This document shows, piece by piece, positions 1 to 7,432 of a DNA stretch of 64,000 bases (position 1 is the first letter of the stretch; every line of letters begins with the position of its first letter). Below the pieces are notes generated by a model. It worked only from the letters and a program-made list of their open reading frames with translations. It did no database searches and was not told where the DNA came from. The position numbers and the translations under genes were made by a program. The stretch spans positions 62,001 to 126,000 of the forward strand of contig NZ_JABFUC010000013.1 of NCBI RefSeq assembly GCF_022341425.1, read 5' to 3'. This DNA is from Billgrantia campisalis. GTDB lineage: Bacteria; Pseudomonadota; Gammaproteobacteria; Pseudomonadales; Halomonadaceae.

Positions 1-183
1 GGTGTCGCGCGCGACACCCAGCTCCCGGCAGAGCAGACGGTGAGCGGGCAAGCGGCTTCCGGGCGGCCAGTCATACAGGATCGCCAGGCGCAGGGCCTGT
101 TCGACACGCACGCTCTTGCCCAGGCGTTCGGGCTGCTGGCCGAAGCGGGCAAGTAGCGGGGCGAGCGAGGCGTGAGAGGGCAT
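1..183 (-). CDS. MocR/GntR-family transcriptional regulator (5' end only)
   Basis: Only the first 61 codons are in the window; the gene runs off the left edge. The reading frame begins at an ATG (reverse strand) at 183 and contains LPAHRLLCRELGVARDT, the recognition part of a GntR-type winged helix-turn-helix. In MocR proteins (GabR, PdxR, TauR) this domain precedes an aminotransferase-like effector domain, which would lie outside the window. It diverges from gabD, so it is probably the local regulator of gabDT. The MocR assignment rests on the N-terminal motif and on the position beside a PLP-linked gene pair; a plain GntR regulator is possible. Confidence 0.6.
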   Translation of the reverse strand, partial: MPSHASLAPLLARFGQQPERLGKSVRVEQALRLAILYDWPPGSRLPAHRLLCRELGVARDT

Positions 184-237
184 AGGGTGGCTATTGGCTG
201 CGCGGCGGTGCGCCGATTATCACCTGCCGGTCTGCAT

Positions 238-266
238 TGGTCCACCCGAGCGGGGGAAGTGGTCCA
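238..266. promoter_or_regulatory. Candidate MocR operator: TGGTCCA direct repeat
   Basis: TGGTCCA occurs at 238-244 and again at 260-266 in the same orientation, 22 bp apart (two helical turns), in the divergent region between the regulator and gabD. MocR regulators typically bind direct repeats spaced in this way. That this regulator binds here is inferred. Confidence 0.4.
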
Positions 267-326
267 TAGGTGGCGGGACAGGTTGCTGCTAGCGTGCCGG
301 TCGATGCCAACAAGAGGAGACCCCCC

Positions 327-1781
327 ATGACGCTGATCGACTCGCTGTTGATCGATGGTACGGCCGCAGCCCTGGTGGGCGGAGAGTGGCTGACCGGCAG
401 CGCTCGCTTTCCCGTGACCAACCCGGCTACCGGGGAGCTGCTCGCCCAGGTGGCCGATCTGGGTGCTGAGGAAGCGCGCCAGGCCGTGGCCGCCGCCGAG
501 GCGGCCGGTGCCGCCTGGAAGAAAGTTACGGCCAAGGAGCGCGCCGCGCTGCTGCGGGCCTGGTTCCTGCGCATCCAGGAGCAGGCCGAGGGGCTTGCCG
601 AGCTGATGACGCTGGAGCAGGGCAAGCCGCTGGCCGAGTCACGGGGCGAGGTCACCTATGGCGCCAGCTTCATCGAGTACTTCGCCGAGGAGGCCAAGCG
701 CATGGCCGGCGAGACGCTGCCCACTCACGCCGCCGACAAGCGCCTGCTGGTGCTGCGCGAGCCGATCGGGGTAGTGGCGGCGATCACCCCCTGGAACTTC
801 CCCATGGCGATGATCACCCGCAAGTGCGCCCCGGCCATCGCCGCGGGTTGCACGGTGGTCATCAAGCCGGCCGAGGCGACCCCGCTCACCGCCCTGGCGC
901 TGGCGCGCCTGGCGCGAGAGGCGGGTATCCCGGAAGGGGTGATCAGCGTGGTGACCGCCGCAAGCCCGGCGGCCGTGGGCGAGGTGCTGACCACCGACCC
1001 GCGGGTGCGCAAGGTCTCCTTCACCGGCTCCACCCCGGTGGGCAAGCGGCTCTTGGCCCAGTGCGCCAGCACCGTCAAGAAGGCCTCCATGGAGCTCGGC
1101 GGCAACGCCCCCTTCATCGTCTTCGACGACGCCGACCTAGACGCCGCCGTGGCGGGTGCCATCGCCTCCAAGTACCGCAATGCCGGCCAGACCTGTGTCT
1201 GCACCAATCGCTTCCTGGTCCAGGAGGGGATCTACGACGCCTTCGTCGAGGCCCTCGCCGAAAAGGTCGCCGCGCTGCCCGTGGGCGATGGACGCGCGTC
1301 GGGCGTGATGATCGGTCCGCTGATCAACCAGGCCGCCGTCGACAAGGTGCAGCGCCACGTGGATGACGCCGTGGCCAAGGGTGGCCGCCTGCTGTGCGGC
1401 GGGAAACCCCATGCCCTCGGTCAGAGCTTCTATGCGCCCACCGTGATCGCCGATGCCACCCCGGAGATGTGCGTGGCAAGCGAAGAGACCTTCGGCCCGC
1501 TGGCGCCGGTATTCCGCTTCCGCGACGAGGAGGAGGCGATCGCCATGGCCAACGATACCCCCTTCGGGCTTGCCGCCTACTTCTATGCCCGCGATTACCG
1601 CCGCATCTGGCGCGTCATGGAGGGGCTCGAGTACGGCATGGTCGGGGTCAACGAGGGAATCATCTCCACCGAGCTCGCCCCCTTCGGCGGCGTCAAGGAG
1701 TCAGGCCTCGGCCGCGAGGGGTCGCGCCACGGCCTCGAGGAGTATACCGAGCTCAAGTACGTCTGCGTGGGCGGCCTTTGA
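327..1781 (+). CDS. gabD: Succinate/glutarate semialdehyde dehydrogenase
   Basis: A 484-residue NAD(P)-dependent aldehyde dehydrogenase that oxidises succinate semialdehyde (GABA route) or glutarate semialdehyde (5-aminovalerate route; then called DavD). It shows the family signatures FTGSTPVGK, MELGGNAPF (general base Glu256) and NAGQTC with the catalytic Cys290. The start at 327 follows an AAGAGGAGA ribosome site; an upstream in-frame start at 270 would add an unconserved leader. gabT follows 61 bp downstream, giving the usual dehydrogenase-aminotransferase pair. Linkage to glaH and lhgO further along favours a role in the lysine-5-aminovalerate-glutarate pathway. Confidence 0.95.
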   Translation: MTLIDSLLIDGTAAALVGGEWLTGSARFPVTNPATGELLAQVADLGAEEARQAVAAAEAAGAAWKKVTAKERAALLRAWFLRIQEQAEGLAELMTLEQGKPLAESRGEVTYGASFIEYFAEEAKRMAGETLPTHAADKRLLVLREPIGVVAAITPWNFPMAMITRKCAPAIAAGCTVVIKPAEATPLTALALARLAREAGIPEGVISVVTAASPAAVGEVLTTDPRVRKVSFTGSTPVGKRLLAQCASTVKKASMELGGNAPFIVFDDADLDAAVAGAIASKYRNAGQTCVCTNRFLVQEGIYDAFVEALAEKVAALPVGDGRASGVMIGPLINQAAVDKVQRHVDDAVAKGGRLLCGGKPHALGQSFYAPTVIADATPEMCVASEETFGPLAPVFRFRDEEEAIAMANDTPFGLAAYFYARDYRRIWRVMEGLEYGMVGVNEGIISTELAPFGGVKESGLGREGSRHGLEEYTELKYVCVGGL

Positions 1782-1842
1782 CCCTCGAGCGCGACGCGAC
1801 GCTATCCATCCAACAACCTTTGGACTCCACAGGGACTTCATC

Positions 1843-3129
1843 ATGACCCAGACCTTCTCCAACGCCGAGCTGAACGAGCTCAAGAAGCGCTTCGTGGCCA
1901 ACGGTGCCGCCACCCCCACCGAGCAGTTCGTCGCCCGTGCCGAGAACGCCGAGCTGTGGGATGAGGACGGCCAGCGCTGGATCGACTTCGCTGGCGGTAT
2001 CGGCGTGCTCAACCTGGGCCACCGCCATCCGCGGATCGTCAAGGCCGTGCAGGACCAGCTCGAGCGCGTCATGCACACCTGCTCGGCGGTGATCTCCTAC
2101 GCCCCCTATATCCAGCTCTGTCAGCGGCTCTGCGAGAAGGCCCCGGTCAAGGGCCCCGAGCGCAAGGCGATGCTGGTCAACACCGGTGCCGAGGCGCTGG
2201 AAAACGCGGTCAAGATCGCCCGCGCCGCCACCGGCCGCTCCGGCGTCATCACCTTCGACGGCGCCTTCCACGGCCGTACCATGATGACGCTGGCCATGAC
2301 CGGCAAAGTGCTCCCCTACAAGAATGATTTCGGTCCCATGCCGGGCGACGTCTATCGCGCCCCCTATCCCAACCCGCTTCACGGCATCAGTGACGAGATG
2401 GCCCTGGCGGGCCTGGAGAAGCTCTTCAAGACGGATATTCCGGCACACCGCGTCGCTGCGATCGTCATCGAGCCGGTGCAGGGGGAGGGCGGCTTCTATA
2501 TCGCCTCGCCCGATTACCTCAAGGCGCTGCGCGCTATCTGCGACCGCCACGGCATCCTGCTGATCGTTGACGAGGTGCAGTCGGGCTTTGCGCGCACCGG
2601 CAAGCTCTTCGCGCTGGAGCACAGCGGCATCGAGGCCGACATGCTGACCACCGCCAAGTCCCTGGCCAACGGCATGCCGCTCTCGGCGGTGGTGGGGACC
2701 GCCGAGGTCATGGACGCCTCCGGCCCCGGGTCCCTGGGCGGCACCTACAGCGGCAACCCGCTCTCCTGTGCGGCGGCGCTGGCGGTGTTCGATGCCATCG
2801 AGGAGGAGAATATCCTCGAGCGCAGCGAGCAGATGGGTCGCTTGCTGGCCGAGCGCTTCGCCGTCTGGGAGGAGCGCTTCGCCCCGGTGGGCCATGCGCG
2901 CAACCTGGGTGCCATGGCGGCCTTCGAGCTGCTCGACGCCGACGGCAAGCCGGACCCCGCCCTGGCCCAGGCACTCTGTGCCAAGGCCCGCGAGCAGGGG
3001 CTGATCCTGCTCTCCTGCGGCTTCTACGGCAACACCGTCCGGGTGCTGGTGCCGATCACCGCCCCCTCCGAGGTGCTGGAGGAGGGGCTGGCCATCATCG
3101 AATGCTCGCTGGAAGCGCTCGCCGCCTGA
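1843..3129 (+). CDS. gabT: 4-aminobutyrate / 5-aminovalerate aminotransferase
   Basis: A 428-residue class III PLP aminotransferase that moves the amino group of GABA or 5-aminovalerate to 2-oxoglutarate. VDEVQSGFARTG and TTAKSLANGMPLSAV are clear; Lys272 in the latter is the PLP lysine. The ATG at 1843 begins MTQTFSNAELN, similar in length to GabT/DavT. It lies downstream of gabD in the same direction and is probably co-transcribed. Its product, a semialdehyde, is the substrate of GabD. The DavT role is inferred from the glutarate genes in the same region. Confidence 0.95.
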   Translation: MTQTFSNAELNELKKRFVANGAATPTEQFVARAENAELWDEDGQRWIDFAGGIGVLNLGHRHPRIVKAVQDQLERVMHTCSAVISYAPYIQLCQRLCEKAPVKGPERKAMLVNTGAEALENAVKIARAATGRSGVITFDGAFHGRTMMTLAMTGKVLPYKNDFGPMPGDVYRAPYPNPLHGISDEMALAGLEKLFKTDIPAHRVAAIVIEPVQGEGGFYIASPDYLKALRAICDRHGILLIVDEVQSGFARTGKLFALEHSGIEADMLTTAKSLANGMPLSAVVGTAEVMDASGPGSLGGTYSGNPLSCAAALAVFDAIEEENILERSEQMGRLLAERFAVWEERFAPVGHARNLGAMAAFELLDADGKPDPALAQALCAKAREQGLILLSCGFYGNTVRVLVPITAPSEVLEEGLAIIECSLEALAA

Positions 3130-3170
3130 GACGCTGAAGCGGGTCGGGCCCGCTTCCGATCTCCTTAGTG

Positions 3171-3205
3171 CGACACCGCCGAGGCCATGGGTCTTGGCGG
3201 TGTCG
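3171..3205 (+). terminator. Inverted repeat after gabT
   Basis: Ten-base arms CGACACCGCC (3171-3180) and GGCGGTGTCG (3196-3205) pair perfectly around a 15-nt loop, and a smaller hairpin with AAGCGGG/CCCGCTT arms lies at 3137-3155. There is no good T-run, so this is a candidate terminator only. Confidence 0.4.
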
Positions 3206-3231
3206 TGTCTGGCGTCCAGCCCTCTCCGGTA

Positions 3232-3263
3232 TTTTGACAAAAATAAAAAATATAGATATTTTT
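3232..3263 (+). promoter_or_regulatory. glaH-type promoter/operator, orphan copy
   Basis: A 32-bp stretch identical to the one in front of intact glaH (10619-10650). It contains a TTGACA -35 box (3234-3239), a TATTTT -10-like box 17 bp later, and a perfect inverted repeat AAAAATAT-AG-ATATTTTT (3246-3263) that covers the -10. It now precedes only the glaH remnant, but could still drive buk-ptb-etfBA. Confidence 0.6.
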
Positions 3264-3309
3264 ATGAATAGTCCACATCTTCCGCTCCCTGGCCCACGGA
3301 GACCCTGTC

Positions 3310-3568
3310 ATGAGCGTGCAGATCCGGTTTCCCTTCGTTGCCATGCCGCTGCCCGCTGACATCCTCGGCCCTGGCCAAGCGCTTCCTACTGTCTCGCCAC
3401 GGAAGCTCAAGCTGACGATCACCAGTGAACTGACAGGTGCCGTCATTGAATCCGTGGCCGAAAGGGCAAGAAAGGGCAAGAAAGGCGCTGGAGTATCAGG
3501 CGATGTGGCATCTCCGTATGGCGCAGATCCTCGATGATCTGTGCTGGAAAAGCTTCTTTTTTTGCTGA
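3310..3568 (+). pseudogene. glaH' - frameshifted 5' fragment of a glutarate 2-hydroxylase gene
   Basis: The frame from 3310 reads [18 protein letters not shown], matching MPLPADI near the N-terminus of intact GlaH, and continues with recognisable similarity (LKLTITSELTGAVIESVAE against [19 protein letters not shown]). After a purine-rich AAGAAAGGGCAAGAAAGG stretch the match moves to another frame (ALEYQAMWHLRMAQILDDLC against [20 protein letters not shown]) and ends at a stop at 3566-3568. Only about the first 76 of 326 codons remain. The divergence from the intact copy suggests an old duplication or a copy from a different lineage, not a recent local duplication. Confidence 0.75.
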
Positions 3569-3593
3569 ATGACAACTAACAAGGATAAGTGAC

Positions 3594-4703
3594 ATGAGTC
3601 GCAACGTTATTCTGACCATTAACCCGGGTACCACAACCACTCGCTGCGCGCTGTTTGCAGCCGAGGGATCCAGGTTGTCGCTGGTAAGCGAGCAGAGCCT
3701 AGGGCATGAAGAAATCCGCATGGCTGAGTTTTCTGGAATAGCCGATCAACTTGGCTACCGGAGTGCCTGTGTCGCGGCGTTCCTGGATCAGGCAAAGAGG
3801 CCGGACGACCGGTTGATCGCCATCGCCGGGCGCGGCGGCATGCTGACACCGGTGCCGGCGGGCGTCATCTTGATTAATGATGAGTTGGTCGATTTCGCCC
3901 TGCATACCCCAGTCTATGATCACGCCAGCAATCTTGGCGCACCTCTGGCCCAGGCGATCGCGGCACCGCTTGGCATTCCAGCCTATATCGTCGATCCCGT
4001 TAGCGTCGATGAGCTGACTCCCGTTGCACGGCTGTCCGGCTTTGAAGAGATTCCTCGTTTCAGCTTTGTTCATGCATTGAATATCCGTGCCTGCGGGCGC
4101 AAGCTGGCCGGTGAGCTGGGTAAGCCGTTCGATGAGTTGCGTGCGGTTGTTGCACATTTGGGCGCCGGTTTTTCTATTGCCACATTGTTGGATGGCAAGA
4201 TAGCCGACAGTTCCAATCGAATGGAGATTTCGCCCTTTACTCCTGAACGTGCCGGTGGTCTGCCACCGCTTCCGTTAATCGAGCTGTGTTATTCCGGGAA
4301 ATACGATAAGCCCGAGCTATTGAAAAAATTGTATGGTGAGGGTGGTGTCTATGGCTACCTTGGCACCAAGGATATCCAAAAGATTGAGTCCAGGGTCGCA
4401 GCGGGTGACGCCAAGGCAGCTCTGGTTTATGACGCCATGCTCTATCAGATCCGCAAGGCGATTGGGGCGATGGCATCGGTTGCGAATTTCGAGCTTGACG
4501 GGATTATATTGACCGGAGGTCTGGCAAATAGCGCCATAATTACTGATCGTTTGATAGAGAGTACACGGCGGATTGCTCCTGTTTCAGTTTATCCTGGGAG
4601 CAACGAATGTCTAGCGCTAGCCGAAGGGGTCTTGCGGGTGCTGGATGGACAGGAAGTGCCCATGACCTGGCCAGTCACGGTAGGCAAAGGTGTAGGGTTA
4701 TGA
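3594..4703 (+). CDS. buk: Butyrate kinase
   Basis: A 369-residue acetokinase-family enzyme that interconverts butyrate (or a branched or short acyl chain) plus ATP with the acyl phosphate. The N-terminal phosphate loop INPGTTTTR, the VVAHLGAGFS block and the late GIILTGGLANS block match Buk rather than AckA. Its stop overlaps the start of ptb as ATGA, so the two are coupled translationally. By eye the G+C content is clearly lower than in gabDT or etfBA, and codons ending in A/T are more common, which suggests acquisition from elsewhere. Transcription may come from the orphan glaH promoter upstream. The in vivo substrate is not evident. Confidence 0.85.
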   Translation: MSRNVILTINPGTTTTRCALFAAEGSRLSLVSEQSLGHEEIRMAEFSGIADQLGYRSACVAAFLDQAKRPDDRLIAIAGRGGMLTPVPAGVILINDELVDFALHTPVYDHASNLGAPLAQAIAAPLGIPAYIVDPVSVDELTPVARLSGFEEIPRFSFVHALNIRACGRKLAGELGKPFDELRAVVAHLGAGFSIATLLDGKIADSSNRMEISPFTPERAGGLPPLPLIELCYSGKYDKPELLKKLYGEGGVYGYLGTKDIQKIESRVAAGDAKAALVYDAMLYQIRKAIGAMASVANFELDGIILTGGLANSAIITDRLIESTRRIAPVSVYPGSNECLALAEGVLRVLDGQEVPMTWPVTVGKGVGL

Positions 4704-5605
4704 CGGTGAAAAGCTTTCTCCAACTTACGCAACAGAGTCGCTCCGACATCTGCCTAGCTGTGGCCGGGGCCGATGATGCCGAGGTGCTAGATGCTGTGGT
4801 GATGGCGTTGGATCGCGGTCTGATAGCCAGTGCTATTCTATGTGGCGATAGGATACAAATTCGGAAAACCCTGCCAGATCGGCTACGGTCGAGTGTCGAA
4901 CTGGTCCCGGCGGGCGATGCCGCGGTCTGTGCTGGCCTTGCGGTCTCGGCGGTGCGCTCTGGTGATGCCCAGATCCTGATGAAGGGGCATATCGACAGCG
5001 CATCATATCTGCGGGCGGTGGTTCATCGGGATGTCGGTATCCGGCAGAGCGGTCTGCTCTCCAATGTCACCGTGGCCGAAATGCCCAGCTATCCTAAACT
5101 GATTGCGGCAACTGATAACGGTATTGTTCCAGTTCCAACGTTACAGCAGAAACGCCAGATCATCCTGAACACCGCTGAGCTTTATCGAGGTCTTGGAGTG
5201 TCCGAGGTTCGCGTGGCTGCCGTGGCTGCGTCTGAGAAAGTCTCAGATGCAATGCCCGCAACCACTGATGCCGCAGCGCTCACCTTGCAATCCCGCCAGG
5301 GAAAGCTTCCCGGATTCATCGTCGATGGGCCATTTGGTTATGATGTCGCGGTCAGTCACGCTGCGGCGAAAAGCAAAGGTTTGACAGAGTCACCTGTGGC
5401 TGGTGGGGCCGACTTGCTGCTGTTTTCCAATATCGAAGCGGCCAATTCTGTCGTTAAGGCATGGAAATTTCACGGCGACGCCAAGACTGGGTCGCTTGTA
5501 CTGGGAGCACAGGTTCCGGTCTTGTTGAACTCGAGATCGGATAGCGCAGAGCGCCGTTTGAATTCTCTGCTTTTGGGTGTTGCAGCCATGCCAAAATCTC
5601 TATAG
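4700..5605 (+). CDS. ptb: Phosphate butyryltransferase
   Basis: A 301-residue phosphate acyltransferase that exchanges CoA and phosphate on a butyryl-type acyl group. [26 protein letters not shown] and [15 protein letters not shown] are typical of Ptb. The start at 4700 overlaps the buk stop; earlier in-frame codons lie inside buk. With Buk it would convert an acyl-CoA to the free acid and ATP, or activate a short-chain acid. Like buk it is AT-richer than its surroundings. The etfBA genes follow in the same direction, which would suit an acyl-CoA dehydrogenase step, but no dehydrogenase is present here. Confidence 0.85.
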   Translation: MTVKSFLQLTQQSRSDICLAVAGADDAEVLDAVVMALDRGLIASAILCGDRIQIRKTLPDRLRSSVELVPAGDAAVCAGLAVSAVRSGDAQILMKGHIDSASYLRAVVHRDVGIRQSGLLSNVTVAEMPSYPKLIAATDNGIVPVPTLQQKRQIILNTAELYRGLGVSEVRVAAVAASEKVSDAMPATTDAAALTLQSRQGKLPGFIVDGPFGYDVAVSHAAAKSKGLTESPVAGGADLLLFSNIEAANSVVKAWKFHGDAKTGSLVLGAQVPVLLNSRSDSAERRLNSLLLGVAAMPKSL

Positions 5606-5636
5606 CTACCAGATATGGAATAGAGGAGTACATATA

Positions 5637-6386
5637 ATGAAGATTGTCGTCGCGGTCAAACGCGTCATCGACTACAACGTCAAGATCCGGGTCAAGCCGG
5701 ACAACTCCGACGTCGACCTCACCAACGTCAAGATGGCCATGAACCCCTTCTGCGAGATCGCCGTGGAAGAGGCGGTGCGCCTGCAGGAAAAGGGCGTGGC
5801 CAGCGAGATCGTCGCCGTGACCGTCGGCCCCAAGGCCGCCCAGGAGCAGCTGCGCACCGCTCTGGCGCTGGGCGCCGACCGTGCCATTCATGTCGAGACC
5901 GACGAGCGCGTCGAATCGCTGGGCGCCGCCAAGGCGCTGGCCAAGGTGGTCGAGGCCGAGCAGCCGGGTCTGGTGATCCTGGGTAAGCAGGCCATCGACA
6001 CCGACAACAACCAGGCCGGCCAGATGCTTGCTGCCCTGACCGGCCTGCCCCAGGGCACCTTCGCCTCCGAGGTGGCCGTGGAGGGGGGCAAGCTCCAGGT
6101 GACCCGCGAGATCGACGGCGGCCTGCAGACCATCGAACTCACGCTGCCGGCCATCGTTACCACCGACCTGCGCCTCAACGAGCCGCGCTACGCCAAGCTG
6201 CCCGACATCATGAAGGCCAAGAAGAAGCCGATGGACGTCAAGAGCCCGTCCGACCTCGGCGTCGAGGTGGCCTCCAAGGTCAAGCTGCTCAAGGTCGAGC
6301 CGCCGGCCAAGCGCCAGGGTGGCATCAAGGTGGGCTCCGTGGACGAGCTCGTGGACAAACTCAAGAACGAAGCCAAAGTGCTTTGA
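5637..6386 (+). CDS. etfB: Electron transfer flavoprotein beta subunit
   Basis: A 249-residue EtfB, the usual family length. The N-terminus [19 protein letters not shown] and the block ATVG-like [17 protein letters not shown] are characteristic. A GAGGAG ribosome site precedes the ATG at 5637. With EtfA it carries electrons from acyl-CoA dehydrogenases (including glutaryl-CoA dehydrogenase) to ETF:quinone oxidoreductase; neither enzyme is in this window. Its G+C content returns to the high level of the rest of the region, so the AT-rich segment ends just before it. Confidence 0.95.
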   Translation: MKIVVAVKRVIDYNVKIRVKPDNSDVDLTNVKMAMNPFCEIAVEEAVRLQEKGVASEIVAVTVGPKAAQEQLRTALALGADRAIHVETDERVESLGAAKALAKVVEAEQPGLVILGKQAIDTDNNQAGQMLAALTGLPQGTFASEVAVEGGKLQVTREIDGGLQTIELTLPAIVTTDLRLNEPRYAKLPDIMKAKKKPMDVKSPSDLGVEVASKVKLLKVEPPAKRQGGIKVGSVDELVDKLKNEAKVL

Positions 6387-6414
6387 AAACGGCGCTTTGA
6401 GAGGAGATGAATTC

Positions 6415-7353
6415 ATGAGCATTCTGGTACTCGCTGAACATCACGACGGCGCCCTGGCCGGCGCCACCGCCCACGTGGTCGCGGCCGCCCAGGCCATCGG
6501 TGGTGACATCGACGTCCTGGTGGCCGGCGAGAACGTCGCCGCCGTGGCCGAGGCCGCGGCCAAGCTCGATGGCGTGGCCAAGGTGCGCCTGGCCGACAAC
6601 GCCGCCTATGCCCACCTGCTGGCCGAGCCCACCGCGGCGCTGATCGCGGAGCTCGCCGGCGACTACAGCCACGTGCTGGCGGCCGCTTCCACCACCGGCA
6701 AGAACGTGTTGCCCCGGGTGGCCGCGCTCAAGGACGTCTCGCAGATCTCCGAGATCATCGCGGTGGAGTCTCCGGACACCTTCAAGCGCCCGATCTACGC
6801 GGGCAACGCCATCGCCACCGTGCAGAGCGAGGACGCCCTCAAGGTGATCACCGTGCGCCCCACCGGTTTCGATGCCTGCCCTGATAGAGGGAGCGAGGGC
6901 GGCTCCGCCAGCGTGGAAGCCGTCGAGTTCGTCGCCGACAACGCCCAGTCCACCTTCATCAAGGAAGCGCTGGCCCAGTCCGATCGCCCCGAGCTGGGGG
7001 CGGCCAAGGTGGTGATCTCCGGCGGCCGCGGCATGGGCAGCGGCGAGAACTTCACGCTGCTCGAGGGCATCGCCGACAAGCTGGGTGCGGCCATCGGCGC
7101 CTCCCGCGCCGCGGTGGACGCCGGCTTCGTGCCCAACGACATGCAGGTGGGCCAGACCGGCAAGATCGTCGCGCCGGAGCTCTACATCGCCGTGGGTATC
7201 TCGGGTGCCATCCAGCACCTGGCCGGCATGAAGGACTCCAAGGTGATCGTCGCCATCAACAAGGACGAGGAGGCGCCGATTTTCCAGGTGGCGGACTATG
7301 GATTGGTAGCGGATCTCTTCGAGGCGCTGCCGGAGCTTGAGCAGACGCTGTAA
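6415..7353 (+). CDS. etfA: Electron transfer flavoprotein alpha subunit
   Basis: A 312-residue EtfA that begins [12 protein letters not shown]. The C-terminal FAD-binding block is clear ([50 protein letters not shown]). It lies 28 bp after etfB behind a GAGGAG site, so the two are co-transcribed. A terminator hairpin follows. It forms the FAD-binding half of the soluble heterodimer with EtfB. Confidence 0.95.
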   Translation: MSILVLAEHHDGALAGATAHVVAAAQAIGGDIDVLVAGENVAAVAEAAAKLDGVAKVRLADNAAYAHLLAEPTAALIAELAGDYSHVLAAASTTGKNVLPRVAALKDVSQISEIIAVESPDTFKRPIYAGNAIATVQSEDALKVITVRPTGFDACPDRGSEGGSASVEAVEFVADNAQSTFIKEALAQSDRPELGAAKVVISGGRGMGSGENFTLLEGIADKLGAAIGASRAAVDAGFVPNDMQVGQTGKIVAPELYIAVGISGAIQHLAGMKDSKVIVAINKDEEAPIFQVADYGLVADLFEALPELEQTL

Positions 7354-7380
7354 ACATCATTGGGCAAGACTCAAACAGAA

Positions 7381-7402
7381 GAGCCCCGCCGTAGCGGGGC
7401 TC
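7381..7402. terminator. Terminator between convergent etfA and TRAP genes
   Basis: Perfect 9-bp stem GAGCCCCGC/GCGGGGCTC with a CGTA loop. On the minus strand it is followed by a T-rich TTCTGTTT, so it suits best the leftward TRAP gene and may serve etfA too. Confidence 0.75.
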
Positions 7403-7432
7403 CTGGCCTGAACGCGGTGTTCCGGCGTCGCG

